From assembly GCA_023460615.1 (NCBI GenBank), contig JAEWPL010000164.1:1-7213 (forward strand): a stretch of 7,213 nucleotides of DNA. The letters run 5' to 3'. Origin of the DNA: Pseudomonadota bacterium (GTDB lineage: Bacteria; Pseudomonadota; Gammaproteobacteria; Enterobacterales; Succinivibrionaceae). The translations under genes and the position numbers were made by a program. Of this stretch, positions 1 through 6,871 are shown piece by piece (position 1 is the first letter of the stretch; each line of letters begins with the position of its first letter). Under the pieces are notes generated by a model that was given only the letters and a program-made list of their open reading frames with translations, made no database searches and was not told the DNA's origin.

Positions 1-4
1 TCAT
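1..4 (-). CDS. ureB: Start of next gene, probably urease beta subunit (partial)
   Basis: Only the ATG (4-2) and one further base (A) lie inside the window, so the product is named from context. On the minus strand a strong Shine-Dalgarno AGGAGG (14-9) precedes the ATG by four bases and overlaps the TAG stop of ureA, which is the usual translational coupling between urease subunit genes. In ureDABC clusters the gene after ureA is ureB, and UreB proteins commonly start Met-Ile; the fourth base A is compatible with that but proves nothing. A fused or differently ordered subunit gene cannot be excluded. Confidence 0.6.
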
Positions 5-12
5 AAAGCCTC

Positions 13-315
13 CTAAAAAATAGGATTGTGTACAGTCACAAGTTTTGTGCCATCAGGGAAGGTGGCCTCAACTTGTACTTCTGTCACCATTTTGTCCACG
101 CCTTCTAAAACGTCATCTTTAGTCAAAATGGTTCTTCCAAAATCCATAAGCTCTGCAACAGTTTTACCATCTCGAGCTCCCTCTAAAATAGCTGCACTTA
201 TGTAGGCTACAGCCTCAGGATAATTTAATTTCAAACCACGAGCTTTACGTCTTTCAGCCACTAAGCCTGCTGTAAAAATCATCAATTTGTCGATTTCACG
301 AGGAGTAAGATCCAT
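13..315 (-). CDS. ureA: Urease gamma subunit UreA
   Basis: This is the small structural subunit of nickel urease, which hydrolyses urea to ammonia and carbamate in the cytoplasm. It assembles with UreB and UreC into the UreABC trimer. The 100-residue product has the normal family length and is recognisable end to end: it opens with MDLTPREIDKLMIFTAGLVA, then ERRKARGLKLNYPEAVAYIS (21-40), then an ILEGARDGK stretch (43-51), and closes with the typical VTVHNPIF. The gamma subunit carries no nickel ligands; those are in UreC. The ATG start is supported by AAGGAG (329-324) eight bases upstream. That site overlaps the TAA stop of ureD, so ureD and ureA are probably translationally coupled. The gene lies 10 bp after ureD and its stop overlaps the ribosome-binding site of the next gene. 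Nothing is odd about the gene. Confidence 0.97.
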   Translation of the reverse strand: MDLTPREIDKLMIFTAGLVAERRKARGLKLNYPEAVAYISAAILEGARDGKTVAELMDFGRTILTKDDVLEGVDKMVTEVQVEATFPDGTKLVTVHNPIF

Positions 316-325
316 TTTTTTCTCC

Positions 326-1135
326 TTAAGTTGACCAAATGCGAGGAAGACAAGGTGGTAAACCTATAACCTCCTCTCGCACGGTTTTCCAAATTTCTAC
401 AATTGTGTTTTCAATACTTTGATTGTCATCGCCTAAAAATCTTGCAATTAAAAAGTTGTCCACCATTCCTATGGAAGCTTGATAAGCGTTTAAATCTAGT
501 AAATCCTGTAACTTTGATAAAGTCTCTTCACTTACCTTGTTACAAATAAAAGTACCAATATAAGGGTGGTTAAAGATGGCAGCTAGTGCTTTAAAATCCT
601 CCATCCCCTCAATAAAACAAGTTTCTTTTAGCACTAAAGTATTCTCTTGATAGATTTTTATAGTGTTAAAAAAAGAGCTGTCTAAAAAAGGATTTTCCTC
701 ATCTTTCATGCCACATTTAGAGACATCTCTAAAAGCAAATTTTGCGTTTTCTTCAAGATAAAAAGAGGTATTTACTTTAGTGTGAGTACCTTTGTAAAAA
801 ATATTTTGTGAAGGTAAATACTCTAAGCTTGCACCTTTGCCAACAAAAAATACTTGGTCAAACTCTGAAATTTGCCCATCAGTTTTATAAAACTTAGTAG
901 CACCTGGGGTAGTGATTAAAACTTTAGTGTCTTCTTTTAACAAAGCTTCTACTCGTAAATAATCACACCCAGCAATTCCCCCTGGAGGATGCAACAAATA
1001 GATGTGACATGCCTTTTCAGGATAGAAAGGTTTTTGCACCACTAAAGGTCCTTGATGCAAATTCCTAGACAATAAGGTTTTACCATCCCTATCTTTTGAA
1101 AACTCTAGTTTGATTGAGGCTTGCCACTTATCCAT
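326..1135 (-). CDS. ureD: Urease accessory protein UreD (UreH family)
   Basis: UreD is the scaffold that binds apo-urease and recruits UreF and UreG for GTP-dependent nickel insertion. The 269-residue product is near the usual length. Family landmarks appear in order: an N-terminal WQASIKLEF strand (4-12), HQGPLVVQKPFYPE (27-40), the HPPGG core at 49-53, TTPGATKFYKT (75-85), LEYLPSQNIFYKG (104-116), an acidic GMKDEENPF segment (142-150) and the C-terminal PRIWST. Several positions depart from the consensus I know: HPPGGIAGCD has Cys57 where Gly is usual, and LEYLPSQN replaces the common LEWLPxE. The protein also has six cysteines. It lies 12 bp after urtE and 10 bp before ureA. The region before its ATG has no strong Shine-Dalgarno sequence (only AAGCAAG), so its translation may depend on upstream coupling or be kept low, which suits a chaperone needed in small amounts. 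The start matches where UreD proteins normally begin. Confidence 0.95.
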   Translation of the reverse strand: MDKWQASIKLEFSKDRDGKTLLSRNLHQGPLVVQKPFYPEKACHIYLLHPPGGIAGCDYLRVEALLKEDTKVLITTPGATKFYKTDGQISEFDQVFFVGKGASLEYLPSQNIFYKGTHTKVNTSFYLEENAKFAFRDVSKCGMKDEENPFLDSSFFNTIKIYQENTLVLKETCFIEGMEDFKALAAIFNHPYIGTFICNKVSEETLSKLQDLLDLNAYQASIGMVDNFLIARFLGDDNQSIENTIVEIWKTVREEVIGLPPCLPRIWST

Positions 1136-1147
1136 AACTTGCTTTGA

Positions 1148-1843
1148 CTAAACAGTTAAATACTTTTTAATCAAATCCTCATTTAAGTCAGTCATCAAGC
1201 CTTGAGCTACTTCCTGACCTCTATCAATTAAATAGAACCTATCTCCCATCTTTCTTGCAAATGGAAGCTTTTGCTCAACTAAAAGCACAGTAAGACCGAT
1301 TTCTTTATTAAGTTTTCGCATAATAGTTGCAATCTCAGAGACGATATTAGGTTGAATACCTTCTGTAGGCTCATCAAAAATGATAAGTTTAGGATCGATA
1401 ACTAAAGCTCTGCCAATTGCTAATTGCTGCTGTTGACCACCAGATAAGTCACCACCTTGACGATGTTTCATGTCATATAACACTGGAAATAAGTCATAGA
1501 CAGCCTTTGGTATTTCTTTTAAGCCATCAGATCTTGCACCTAAACCTATTTTTAAGTTTTCTTCAACGGTAAGTAGAGGAAAAATCTGACGACCTTGAGG
1601 AACATAGCCAATACCTAAAGAGGCTCTTTCCTCAACTGATAAATGGGTAATATCCTCACCATTAAATTCAATGGTGCCAGAGGCAATTGGATGCTGTCCC
1701 ATAATGGTGTCCATTAAAGTAGTTTTACCTACACCATTACGCCCCATGACACATAGACATTCTCCTTTTTTAACTTCTAAACTAAGATCCCAAAGGGTAT
1801 GAGACTGTCCATAAAACTGATTTAACTTAGTTATCTTGAGCAT
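1148..1843 (-). CDS. urtE: Urea ABC transporter ATP-binding protein UrtE
   Basis: This is one of the two cytoplasmic ATPases that power urea import, related to LivF of branched-chain amino acid transporters. The 231-residue product contains Walker A GRNGVGKTT (34-42), the Q-loop in YVPQGRQIFP (80-89), the ABC signature LSGGQ (133-137) and Walker B LIIFDEPTEG (153-162). The H-loop position reads VEQ (189-191), with Gln where His is usual; LivF-type ATPases commonly show this, so it is not evidence of inactivity. The opening LNQFYGQSHTLWDLSLEV and the VPQGRQIFPLLTVEENL segment fit UrtE rather than UrtD. The ATG overlaps the urtD TAA stop by one base (TAATG), indicating translational coupling; the independent ribosome-binding site is weak. 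ureD follows after 12 bp, joining the transporter genes to the urease genes. Confidence 0.95.
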   Translation of the reverse strand: MLKITKLNQFYGQSHTLWDLSLEVKKGECLCVMGRNGVGKTTLMDTIMGQHPIASGTIEFNGEDITHLSVEERASLGIGYVPQGRQIFPLLTVEENLKIGLGARSDGLKEIPKAVYDLFPVLYDMKHRQGGDLSGGQQQQLAIGRALVIDPKLIIFDEPTEGIQPNIVSEIATIMRKLNKEIGLTVLLVEQKLPFARKMGDRFYLIDRGQEVAQGLMTDLNEDLIKKYLTV

Positions 1844-2691
1844 TATTCTGTACCTAAATAAACTTCAACCACTCTAGGATCATTTTGAACCTGATCCATA
1901 GTACCTTCAGAGAGCACATGACCTTGATGTAACACGGTTACTTTTCTGGCAATAGAGCGAACAAAGTCCATATCATGCTCTACTACAATCACACTGTGAG
2001 TACCACTTAAAGAAACTAAAAGCTCTCCGGTTTTCTCCATTTCCTGTCTTGTCATACCAGTTACAGGCTCATCCACAAGTAAAAGTTTTGGTTTTTGCAT
2101 CAATAACATAGCTATTTCAAGCCATTGCTTTTGACCGTGAGATAACACAGCGCCTTTTCGATGTCTTAGATCTTTTAAATTAGTAAGCTCTAACACTTCC
2201 TCAGCCATGTCTTTTTGCTCACTTGTAAACTTACCTTTAAAAGTTGACCACACAGTTTTAGGAGCTTTCATTGCCAGTTCTAAGTTTTCAAATACAGTTA
2301 AATTCTCAAAGACAGTTGGTTTTTGAAACTTTCTGCCAATACCTGCCTGGGCAATAGAAGGCTCGTCCATTTGCAATAGGTTAGTGGTCTGACCAAACCA
2401 AGCAGTACCAGAATCAGGTCTTGTTTTACCTGTAATGATATCCATCATGGTGGATTTACCGGCACCATTTGGACCTATGATGCAGCGCAACTCACCTTCT
2501 TCAATATAGAGATTTAAATCATTGATAGCTTTAAAACCATCAAAACTCTTATTGATCCCTTCAAGATATAAAATCATGCCCTTTGAGTTTACTGGAGGTT
2601 CATTTGCAAACTTATGGTGTTTACGACCTAAAGGAATTTTTTTAGGGTTTAAATATTTGGTTGCAAAGTTTTTAATTAAAGTCTTATTCAT
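1843..2691 (-). CDS. urtD: Urea ABC transporter ATP-binding protein UrtD
   Basis: This is the second ATPase of the urea importer, related to LivG. The 282-residue product begins with a basic tail of about 40 residues before the ABC fold, as UrtD proteins often do. It has Walker A GPNGAGKST (73-81), a Q-loop region at GRKFQKPTVFENLTV (119-133), a signature LSHGQ (183-187) in place of LSGGQ, Walker B LLLVDEP (203-209) and the H-loop His239 in VEHDMDFV. The LSHGQKQWLEI variant and the ELRCIIGPNGAGKS stretch are characteristic of UrtD. The ATG is preceded by a good Shine-Dalgarno GGAGG six bases upstream, and it overlaps the end of urtC by 8 bp (ATGAATAA). An internal Met39 just before the ABC domain lacks a comparable ribosome-binding site, so the longer start is preferred. 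Confidence 0.95.
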   Translation of the reverse strand: MNKTLIKNFATKYLNPKKIPLGRKHHKFANEPPVNSKGMILYLEGINKSFDGFKAINDLNLYIEEGELRCIIGPNGAGKSTMMDIITGKTRPDSGTAWFGQTTNLLQMDEPSIAQAGIGRKFQKPTVFENLTVFENLELAMKAPKTVWSTFKGKFTSEQKDMAEEVLELTNLKDLRHRKGAVLSHGQKQWLEIAMLLMQKPKLLLVDEPVTGMTRQEMEKTGELLVSLSGTHSVIVVEHDMDFVRSIARKVTVLHQGHVLSEGTMDQVQNDPRVVEVYLGTE

Positions 2692-3802
2692 GGGAAACCT
2701 CCAAACTTGAAGCCTTCTGCGCTTTTGAGGTTTTTAGTACATTCACTAAACCTATTACACCTTTTGGTAAGAAGATAGTAACTAGCACAAACAACAAGCC
2801 TAAGGCATAAAGCCATTCATCAGGGAAGACGCCTGTGAACACTGTTTTTGCGTAATTTACTAAGATGGCACCAATAATTGCTCCGTATAAAGAGGCTCTA
2901 CCACCTACTGCTACCCAAATTACAAGTTCGATAGAGTTTATAGGATTAAATTCACCTGGATTGATAATGCCAACTTGTGGCACATATAAAGCACCTGCGA
3001 CACCTGCAAGCATAGCTCCAAACACAAAGATAAATAACTTAAAATACTCATCGTGATAGCCTAAAAATCTGGTACGCATTTGAGCATCACGAATAGCTAC
3101 CACTACCCTTCCAAGACGAGAATTCACTATGATCCTGCAAGCTATATAGCCTAAGCTTAAGGCAAGAGCTGAACAGATTAGCAACACATCTCTTGTAGAG
3201 TTTTGAGTTAAGGAAAAGCCTAAGATATCTTTAAAGTCTGTTAAACCGTTATTACCACCAAAGCCTGTTTCATTACGGTAAAAAGCCAAAGCTAAAGCAA
3301 AGGTTAGGGACTGAGTGATAATAGATAAGTACACACCACCTACTCTTGATTTAAAGGCTAAAAAGCCAAATACAAAAGCTAAGGTTGCAGGTACTAACAA
3401 GATTAAAATTAGAGCAATAGGAAAGTGTCCTACACCATACCAATACCAAGGTAGCTCATGCCAATTTAAAAAGATCATAAAATCTGGAAGTTCAGCATTT
3501 CCATAGACACCACGATCTCCAATTTGGCGCATTAAGTACATGCCCATTACATAGCCACCTAAAGCAAAGAAGGCTGCATGACCTAAGGATAAAATACCTA
3601 AATAGCCCCAAATTAAATCTAAGGACACAGCAAGAAGCGCATAACACAAATACTTGCCAAATAAAGTTACAGTATTTGAACCTACATATAGGGCTTGTCC
3701 GTCCTCAAAACACAAGTTACCAATTAAGATTAGTGCTACAAAGAACCAAACAAAACCTAATACACTAAAACCTGTTTTATCTTTTTTAACCATTGACCAC
3801 AT
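2684..3802 (-). CDS. urtC: Urea ABC transporter permease UrtC
   Basis: This inner-membrane permease is related to LivM and pairs with UrtB to form the urea channel. The 372-residue product has a hydrophobic helix near the N-terminus (about 12-31) and multiple further segments, including about 47-70, 128-150, 205-222, 254-274 and 328-345. Family landmarks are LDLIWGYLGILSLGHAAFFALGG in two parts (61-70 and 71-83), GGVYLSIITQSLTFAL (155-170), FGGNNGLTDF (181-190) and the cytoplasmic coupling loop SRLGRVVVAIRDAQMRTRFLGY (two parts, 228-239 and 240-249) that contacts the ATPases. The GGRASLYGAIIGA turn (300-312) is also typical. The start at ATG 3802 has Shine-Dalgarno GGAGGA six bases upstream; a second Met three codons in is less well placed. 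The gene starts two bases after urtB ends and overlaps urtD, consistent with stoichiometric expression of the membrane complex. Confidence 0.96.
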   Translation of the reverse strand: MWSMVKKDKTGFSVLGFVWFFVALILIGNLCFEDGQALYVGSNTVTLFGKYLCYALLAVSLDLIWGYLGILSLGHAAFFALGGYVMGMYLMRQIGDRGVYGNAELPDFMIFLNWHELPWYWYGVGHFPIALILILLVPATLAFVFGFLAFKSRVGGVYLSIITQSLTFALALAFYRNETGFGGNNGLTDFKDILGFSLTQNSTRDVLLICSALALSLGYIACRIIVNSRLGRVVVAIRDAQMRTRFLGYHDEYFKLFIFVFGAMLAGVAGALYVPQVGIINPGEFNPINSIELVIWVAVGGRASLYGAIIGAILVNYAKTVFTGVFPDEWLYALGLLFVLVTIFLPKGVIGLVNVLKTSKAQKASSLEVSHE

Positions 3803-3804
3803 AA

Positions 3805-5424
3805 TTAGTCCTCCACTTGTCTACCATGTTGTGGGAATAGTCCACGTGGACGCTTTTGTATAAACAAGATCACAAGAACTAAAATTATGATTTTAGCTAG
3901 CATAGCGCCATAAATTGGCTCTACTATCTTGTTGGCTATACCTAAAGTCATACCAGCTACTAAAGTTCCAAAGATATTGCCAGCACCACCAAATACCACT
4001 ACTAAGAAAGAATCTACAATGTAGTTTTGACCAAGATTTGGACCAACATTAGTAAGTTGTGATAAAGCTACACCAGCTAAACCTGCTATAGCTGAGCCTA
4101 AACCAAAGGTTAAAGCATTAACTTTTGCTGAGTGCACGCCCATGTTTCTTGCCATTGCACGGTTTTGAGAAACCGCACGCACCTGCACACCTAAAGTTGA
4201 GTGCTTTAAGAAATGTACTAGAGCAAAGAACACTAACAAGCTAAAGAAAATGATATAGAGACGGTTGTAAGTTAAAGTTAAAAACTCATTAACCTTAATT
4301 GAACCTGCCATAAAATCTGGAATTACAACATTCTTATTTAAAGCAGAGAAAATTGAACGTACAGCTTGTTGCAGTAATAAGCTAATACCAAAGGTAGCTA
4401 ATAAAGTTTCTAATGGTCTGCCATATAAATGGCGAATTACCACGCGCTCAATTAAGATACCTACACAGCCAGATACAATAAAGGCAGCAGGAATAGATAA
4501 AATTAGAGCAATACCAGGAGTGGATGGTAATAACTGCTGCATTACATAGGTAGTATAGGCGCCAATCATCATAAGCTCACCGTGAGCCATATTGATAACA
4601 CCCATCACACCAAAAGTAATGGTAAGACCAATAGCTGCAAGTACTAATACTGAGCCTAGGGAAATACCAAAATATAAAGTCTCTACCCCTGAATAGAATT
4701 TTTGAGAACTTTTTAAGGAAGCAACTTGTTTTATTGCATACGCTCTATTAGATAAATCCTCATCACAAGCAGCAATTTTTTCAAACTTATCAATTAAAAC
4801 TGGGGATTTAAAATCCTCTAAAATACGCATTGCACCATTGCGGATTTTAGCATCAGGACTTTGAAGATCGGCGGTTGCAATCACATAGTTTAAAGCAGTT
4901 GCAAACTCGTCATTTACCCCATAAGCTTTATCGCGTAATACCATAAAAGGCTCAGTATTTTCAATTGAAACTTTACCAATTAGGTTATAAGCTTCATTGA
5001 TCCTCTCATCCATTGAAGCTTGTGGATTTGATAAATCAGCAATAGAGATAATTAAGCTTAATTGTTCACGGATACTATTGTTGATAGCAACTTTTTTAAG
5101 ATTACGCTTTTTGCCTTGATATCTTTCATTGGCTAAGACACTAATAAAACTGCCATTTTGAGTTTCAATATATAAGGTGCCTGCCTTTTTATCATAGAAA
5201 AGATCACTATTCATCAAAGCCTTTAAAACTGCTACGGCATAGCTTTCTTGAGATTTTGCTAGTGCTTTAATAGCCTCTTGTTTTTCATCAAAAGTACTTT
5301 CTTTATTACCTAAAACCACTAAAGCTTCGCTGTCAGAACTTAAAGCCCACACCTGAGTAGTAGCTAAAAGCAACAGCAAAGCTGTAAGTACTGTTTTAGT
5401 ACATTTGAGTATTGCCGCTATCAT
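3805..5424 (-). CDS. urtB: Urea ABC transporter permease UrtB with periplasmic N-terminal domain
   Basis: UrtB is the LivH-like permease of the urea importer. With the ATG at 5424 the product is 539 residues, normal for UrtB and about twice the size of LivH because of an N-terminal extension. A hydrophobic signal segment (about 5-27, ending QVWA) is followed by a soluble helical region (about 28-245) with repeat-like pieces (for example AIKALAKSQESYAVAVLKAL and RNGAMRILEDFKSPVLIDKF), predicted to lie in the periplasm. The permease part (about 246-525) has GLTITFGVMGVINMAHGE (266-283), LYGRPLETLLATFGISLLLQ (333-352) and the coupling loop LGVQVRAVSQNRAMARNMGV (411-430). It ends FIQKRPRGLFPQHGR. 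I chose ATG 5424 because AGGA (5436-5433) lies eight bases upstream and the signal segment follows directly. A TTG ten codons earlier would sit on the edge of the urtA-urtB stem-loop and has no ribosome-binding site. Confidence 0.95.
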   Translation of the reverse strand: MIAAILKCTKTVLTALLLLLATTQVWALSSDSEALVVLGNKESTFDEKQEAIKALAKSQESYAVAVLKALMNSDLFYDKKAGTLYIETQNGSFISVLANERYQGKKRNLKKVAINNSIREQLSLIISIADLSNPQASMDERINEAYNLIGKVSIENTEPFMVLRDKAYGVNDEFATALNYVIATADLQSPDAKIRNGAMRILEDFKSPVLIDKFEKIAACDEDLSNRAYAIKQVASLKSSQKFYSGVETLYFGISLGSVLVLAAIGLTITFGVMGVINMAHGELMMIGAYTTYVMQQLLPSTPGIALILSIPAAFIVSGCVGILIERVVIRHLYGRPLETLLATFGISLLLQQAVRSIFSALNKNVVIPDFMAGSIKVNEFLTLTYNRLYIIFFSLLVFFALVHFLKHSTLGVQVRAVSQNRAMARNMGVHSAKVNALTFGLGSAIAGLAGVALSQLTNVGPNLGQNYIVDSFLVVVFGGAGNIFGTLVAGMTLGIANKIVEPIYGAMLAKIIILVLVILFIQKRPRGLFPQHGRQVED

Positions 5425-5436
5425 GTTTATTATCCT
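5425..5436 (-). promoter_or_regulatory. Ribosome-binding site deciding the urtB start
   Basis: On the minus strand AGGA (5436-5433) is followed by an 8-base spacer to ATG 5424. This supports the start at 5424 over the in-frame TTG at 5454, which has only the stem-loop sequence upstream of it. Confidence 0.7.
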
Positions 5437-5453
5437 GTTTGCACGTATAGACA

Positions 5454-5477
5454 ATCCCTAAGCAAAAACTTAGGGAT
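5454..5477 (-). other. Stem-loop in the urtA-urtB gap
   Basis: Perfect 9-bp inverted repeat: ATCCCTAAG and CTTAGGGAT (arms 5454-5462 and 5469-5477) around a 6-base loop, extendable by one G-U pair in the RNA read from the minus strand. It begins 16 bases after the urtA stop and ends before the urtB ribosome-binding site. In the operon direction it is followed by TGTCTATACG, not a T-run, so it does not look like a complete intrinsic terminator. Hairpins in this position behind binding-protein genes are known to protect the upstream mRNA from 3' exonucleases or to reduce expression of downstream genes. That would give more UrtA than permease, but the role here is inferred. Confidence 0.7.
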
Positions 5478-5492
5478 CTTTATGATTTATAA

Positions 5493-6770
5493 TTACTTAG
5501 AGCTACCACCACACTTGCCGGTTTTAACATTGAAGTTACCGCAGGATAATGGTTTTCTCCAATCAGCAATTAAGTCTTTTGAACCTTCAAGATAATCAGA
5601 CCACTCGTCAGCAACTACTGTAGTTGGAGTTTTATCTACAATTTGGAATTGACCGTCATCTTGAATTTCACCAATAAAGATTGGTTTTGTGATGTGATGA
5701 TTTGGCATCATGGTAGCAACAGATCCTGATAGGTTTGGTACAGCTACACCGATTAAAGCTTCTTGTACAGCTTCAGAGTCAGTGGTACCAGCCTTTTCTA
5801 CTGCCTTTACCCACATGTTAAAGCCAATATAGGTAGCTTCCATAGGATCATTAGTTACTCTATCCTCGTTCTTTGTAAACTTATGCCACTTGTCGATAAA
5901 CTCATCATTGATTTCACTGTCTACAGACTCAAAGTAGTTCCAAGCAGCTAAATGACCAACTAGAGGCTTAGTATCAATACCTGTTAACTCTTCCTCACCT
6001 ACAGAGAAAGCAACTACAGGTATATCTTTAGCACTGATGCCTTGAGAGGCTAACTCTTTATAGAAAGGAACGTTTGCATCACCATTGATAGTAGATACCA
6101 CCGCAGCTTTTTTACCAGCTGTACCAAATTTCTTGATGTCAGAGACGATAGACTGCCAGTCAGAGTGACCAAATGGAGTGTAATTTACCATGATATCTTC
6201 ACTCTTAAAGCCTTTTGACTTTAAGTAAGCCTCTAACACTTTATTAGCTGTACGAGGATAAACATAGTCAGTACCAATAAGGGCCCAGCGTTTAATTCCT
6301 TGCTTGATTAAATAATCTACAGCAGGAATAGCTTGTTGATTAGGTGCAGCGCCAGTGTAGAAAACGTTCTTTGAAGATTCCTCACCTTCATATTGCACTG
6401 GATAGAAAAGAATAGAGTTTAACTCTTCCACAACAGGTAATACTGATTTACGAGATACTGAAGTCCAGCAACCAAAAATAGCGCTTACTTTATCTTTTTG
6501 AATTAGTTCACGAGCTTTTTCAGCAAATAAAGGCCAGTTTGAAGCAGGATCTACCACCACAGCTTCAAGTTTTTTACCTAAAACACCACCTTTTTTATTC
6601 TGCTCATCTACAAGCATTAACACGGTATCTTTTAAAGTGGTCTCTGAGATTGCCATGGTACCTGACAGTGAATGTAATACACCAATTTTAATGGTGTCTT
6701 CTGCATAAGCTAAAGAGCTAGTAGCTAATGTTGCAGCTAAGGTAAATAAAGCTAATTTCTGTAATTTCAT
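5493..6770 (-). CDS. urtA: Urea ABC transporter substrate-binding protein UrtA
   Basis: This is the periplasmic binding protein that captures urea and delivers it to UrtBC. With the ATG at 6770 it is 425 residues. A Sec signal peptide occupies residues 1-23 (MKLQKLALF, then a hydrophobic core, ending LAYA before EDTIKIG). There is no lipobox cysteine, so the protein should be free in the periplasm. UrtA-specific features include VDPASNWPLFAEKA (73-86), IFGCWTSVSRKSVLPVVEE (98-116), ILFYPVQYEGEE (120-131), the FYTGAAPNQQ segment (137-146) and TPFGHSDWQSIVSDI (198-212). These separate it from the amino-acid-binding LivJ/LivK relatives. Cys410 and Cys420 near the C-terminus could form a disulfide. 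A TTG nine codons upstream (6797) is open in frame, but it lacks a ribosome-binding site and would put an odd leader before the signal peptide, so ATG 6770 is preferred. It is the first gene of the cluster; the gap to urtB holds a stem-loop. Confidence 0.96.
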   Translation of the reverse strand: MKLQKLALFTLAATLATSSLAYAEDTIKIGVLHSLSGTMAISETTLKDTVLMLVDEQNKKGGVLGKKLEAVVVDPASNWPLFAEKARELIQKDKVSAIFGCWTSVSRKSVLPVVEELNSILFYPVQYEGEESSKNVFYTGAAPNQQAIPAVDYLIKQGIKRWALIGTDYVYPRTANKVLEAYLKSKGFKSEDIMVNYTPFGHSDWQSIVSDIKKFGTAGKKAAVVSTINGDANVPFYKELASQGISAKDIPVVAFSVGEEELTGIDTKPLVGHLAAWNYFESVDSEINDEFIDKWHKFTKNEDRVTNDPMEATYIGFNMWVKAVEKAGTTDSEAVQEALIGVAVPNLSGSVATMMPNHHITKPIFIGEIQDDGQFQIVDKTPTTVVADEWSDYLEGSKDLIADWRKPLSCGNFNVKTGKCGGSSK

Positions 6771-6783
6771 GAGGTATTCTCCT
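6771..6783 (-). promoter_or_regulatory. Ribosome-binding site deciding the urtA start
   Basis: On the minus strand AGGAG (6783-6779) lies eight bases before ATG 6770. The site falls inside the longer reading frame that begins at TTG 6797, which argues that the longer form is not the real start. Confidence 0.8.
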
Positions 6784-6801
6784 GTAAACTTTGACAATTA
6801 C

Positions 6802-6830
6802 AGATTAGGGATCCCCCACTTTTTCGTCAA
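6802..6830 (-). promoter_or_regulatory. Candidate promoter P1 for the urt-ure operon
   Basis: On the minus strand TTGACG (6830-6825) is a 5/6 match to the sigma-70 -35 element and sits 17 bp before TAATCT (6807-6802), which is only a 3/6 match to the -10 element. Transcription would start near 6795, leaving a leader of about 25 bases before ATG 6770 that still contains the ribosome-binding site. The good -35 and ideal spacing are offset by the poor -10, as would be expected of a promoter needing an activator. This is sequence matching only. Confidence 0.4.
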
Positions 6831-6871
6831 ACCACGATTAAGCCAGCTTACAAGAATATTATTAAACTAAA

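Noticed and set aside
1271..1279. Missing H-loop histidine in UrtE (VEQ) as a sign of a dead ATPase
   Set aside because: Gln at this position is usual in LivF-type ATPases, and Walker A, signature and Walker B are intact.
5425..5454. Longer UrtB starting at TTG 5454
   Set aside because: The codon is at the edge of the stem-loop with no Shine-Dalgarno sequence, while ATG 5424 has AGGA at good spacing and leads straight into the signal segment.
5454..5477. Intrinsic terminator after urtA
   Set aside because: The hairpin is strong but is followed by TGTCTATACG in the operon direction, with no T-run. Complete termination would also cut off the permease and urease genes.
2522..5951. Plus-strand open frames of about 60-70 codons inside the urt genes
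   Set aside because: They lie opposite well-supported transporter genes and have no recognisable motifs; they are antisense shadows.
6771..6797. Longer UrtA starting at TTG 6797
   Set aside because: No ribosome-binding site precedes it, it would cover the good AGGAG used by ATG 6770, and it adds nine residues before a normal signal peptide.
6829..6850. Sigma-54 promoter (TGGC with TGGT about 8 bases later, minus strand)
   Set aside because: The -24-like TGGC is present but the -12 GC is missing at the required spacing, so the match is poor.
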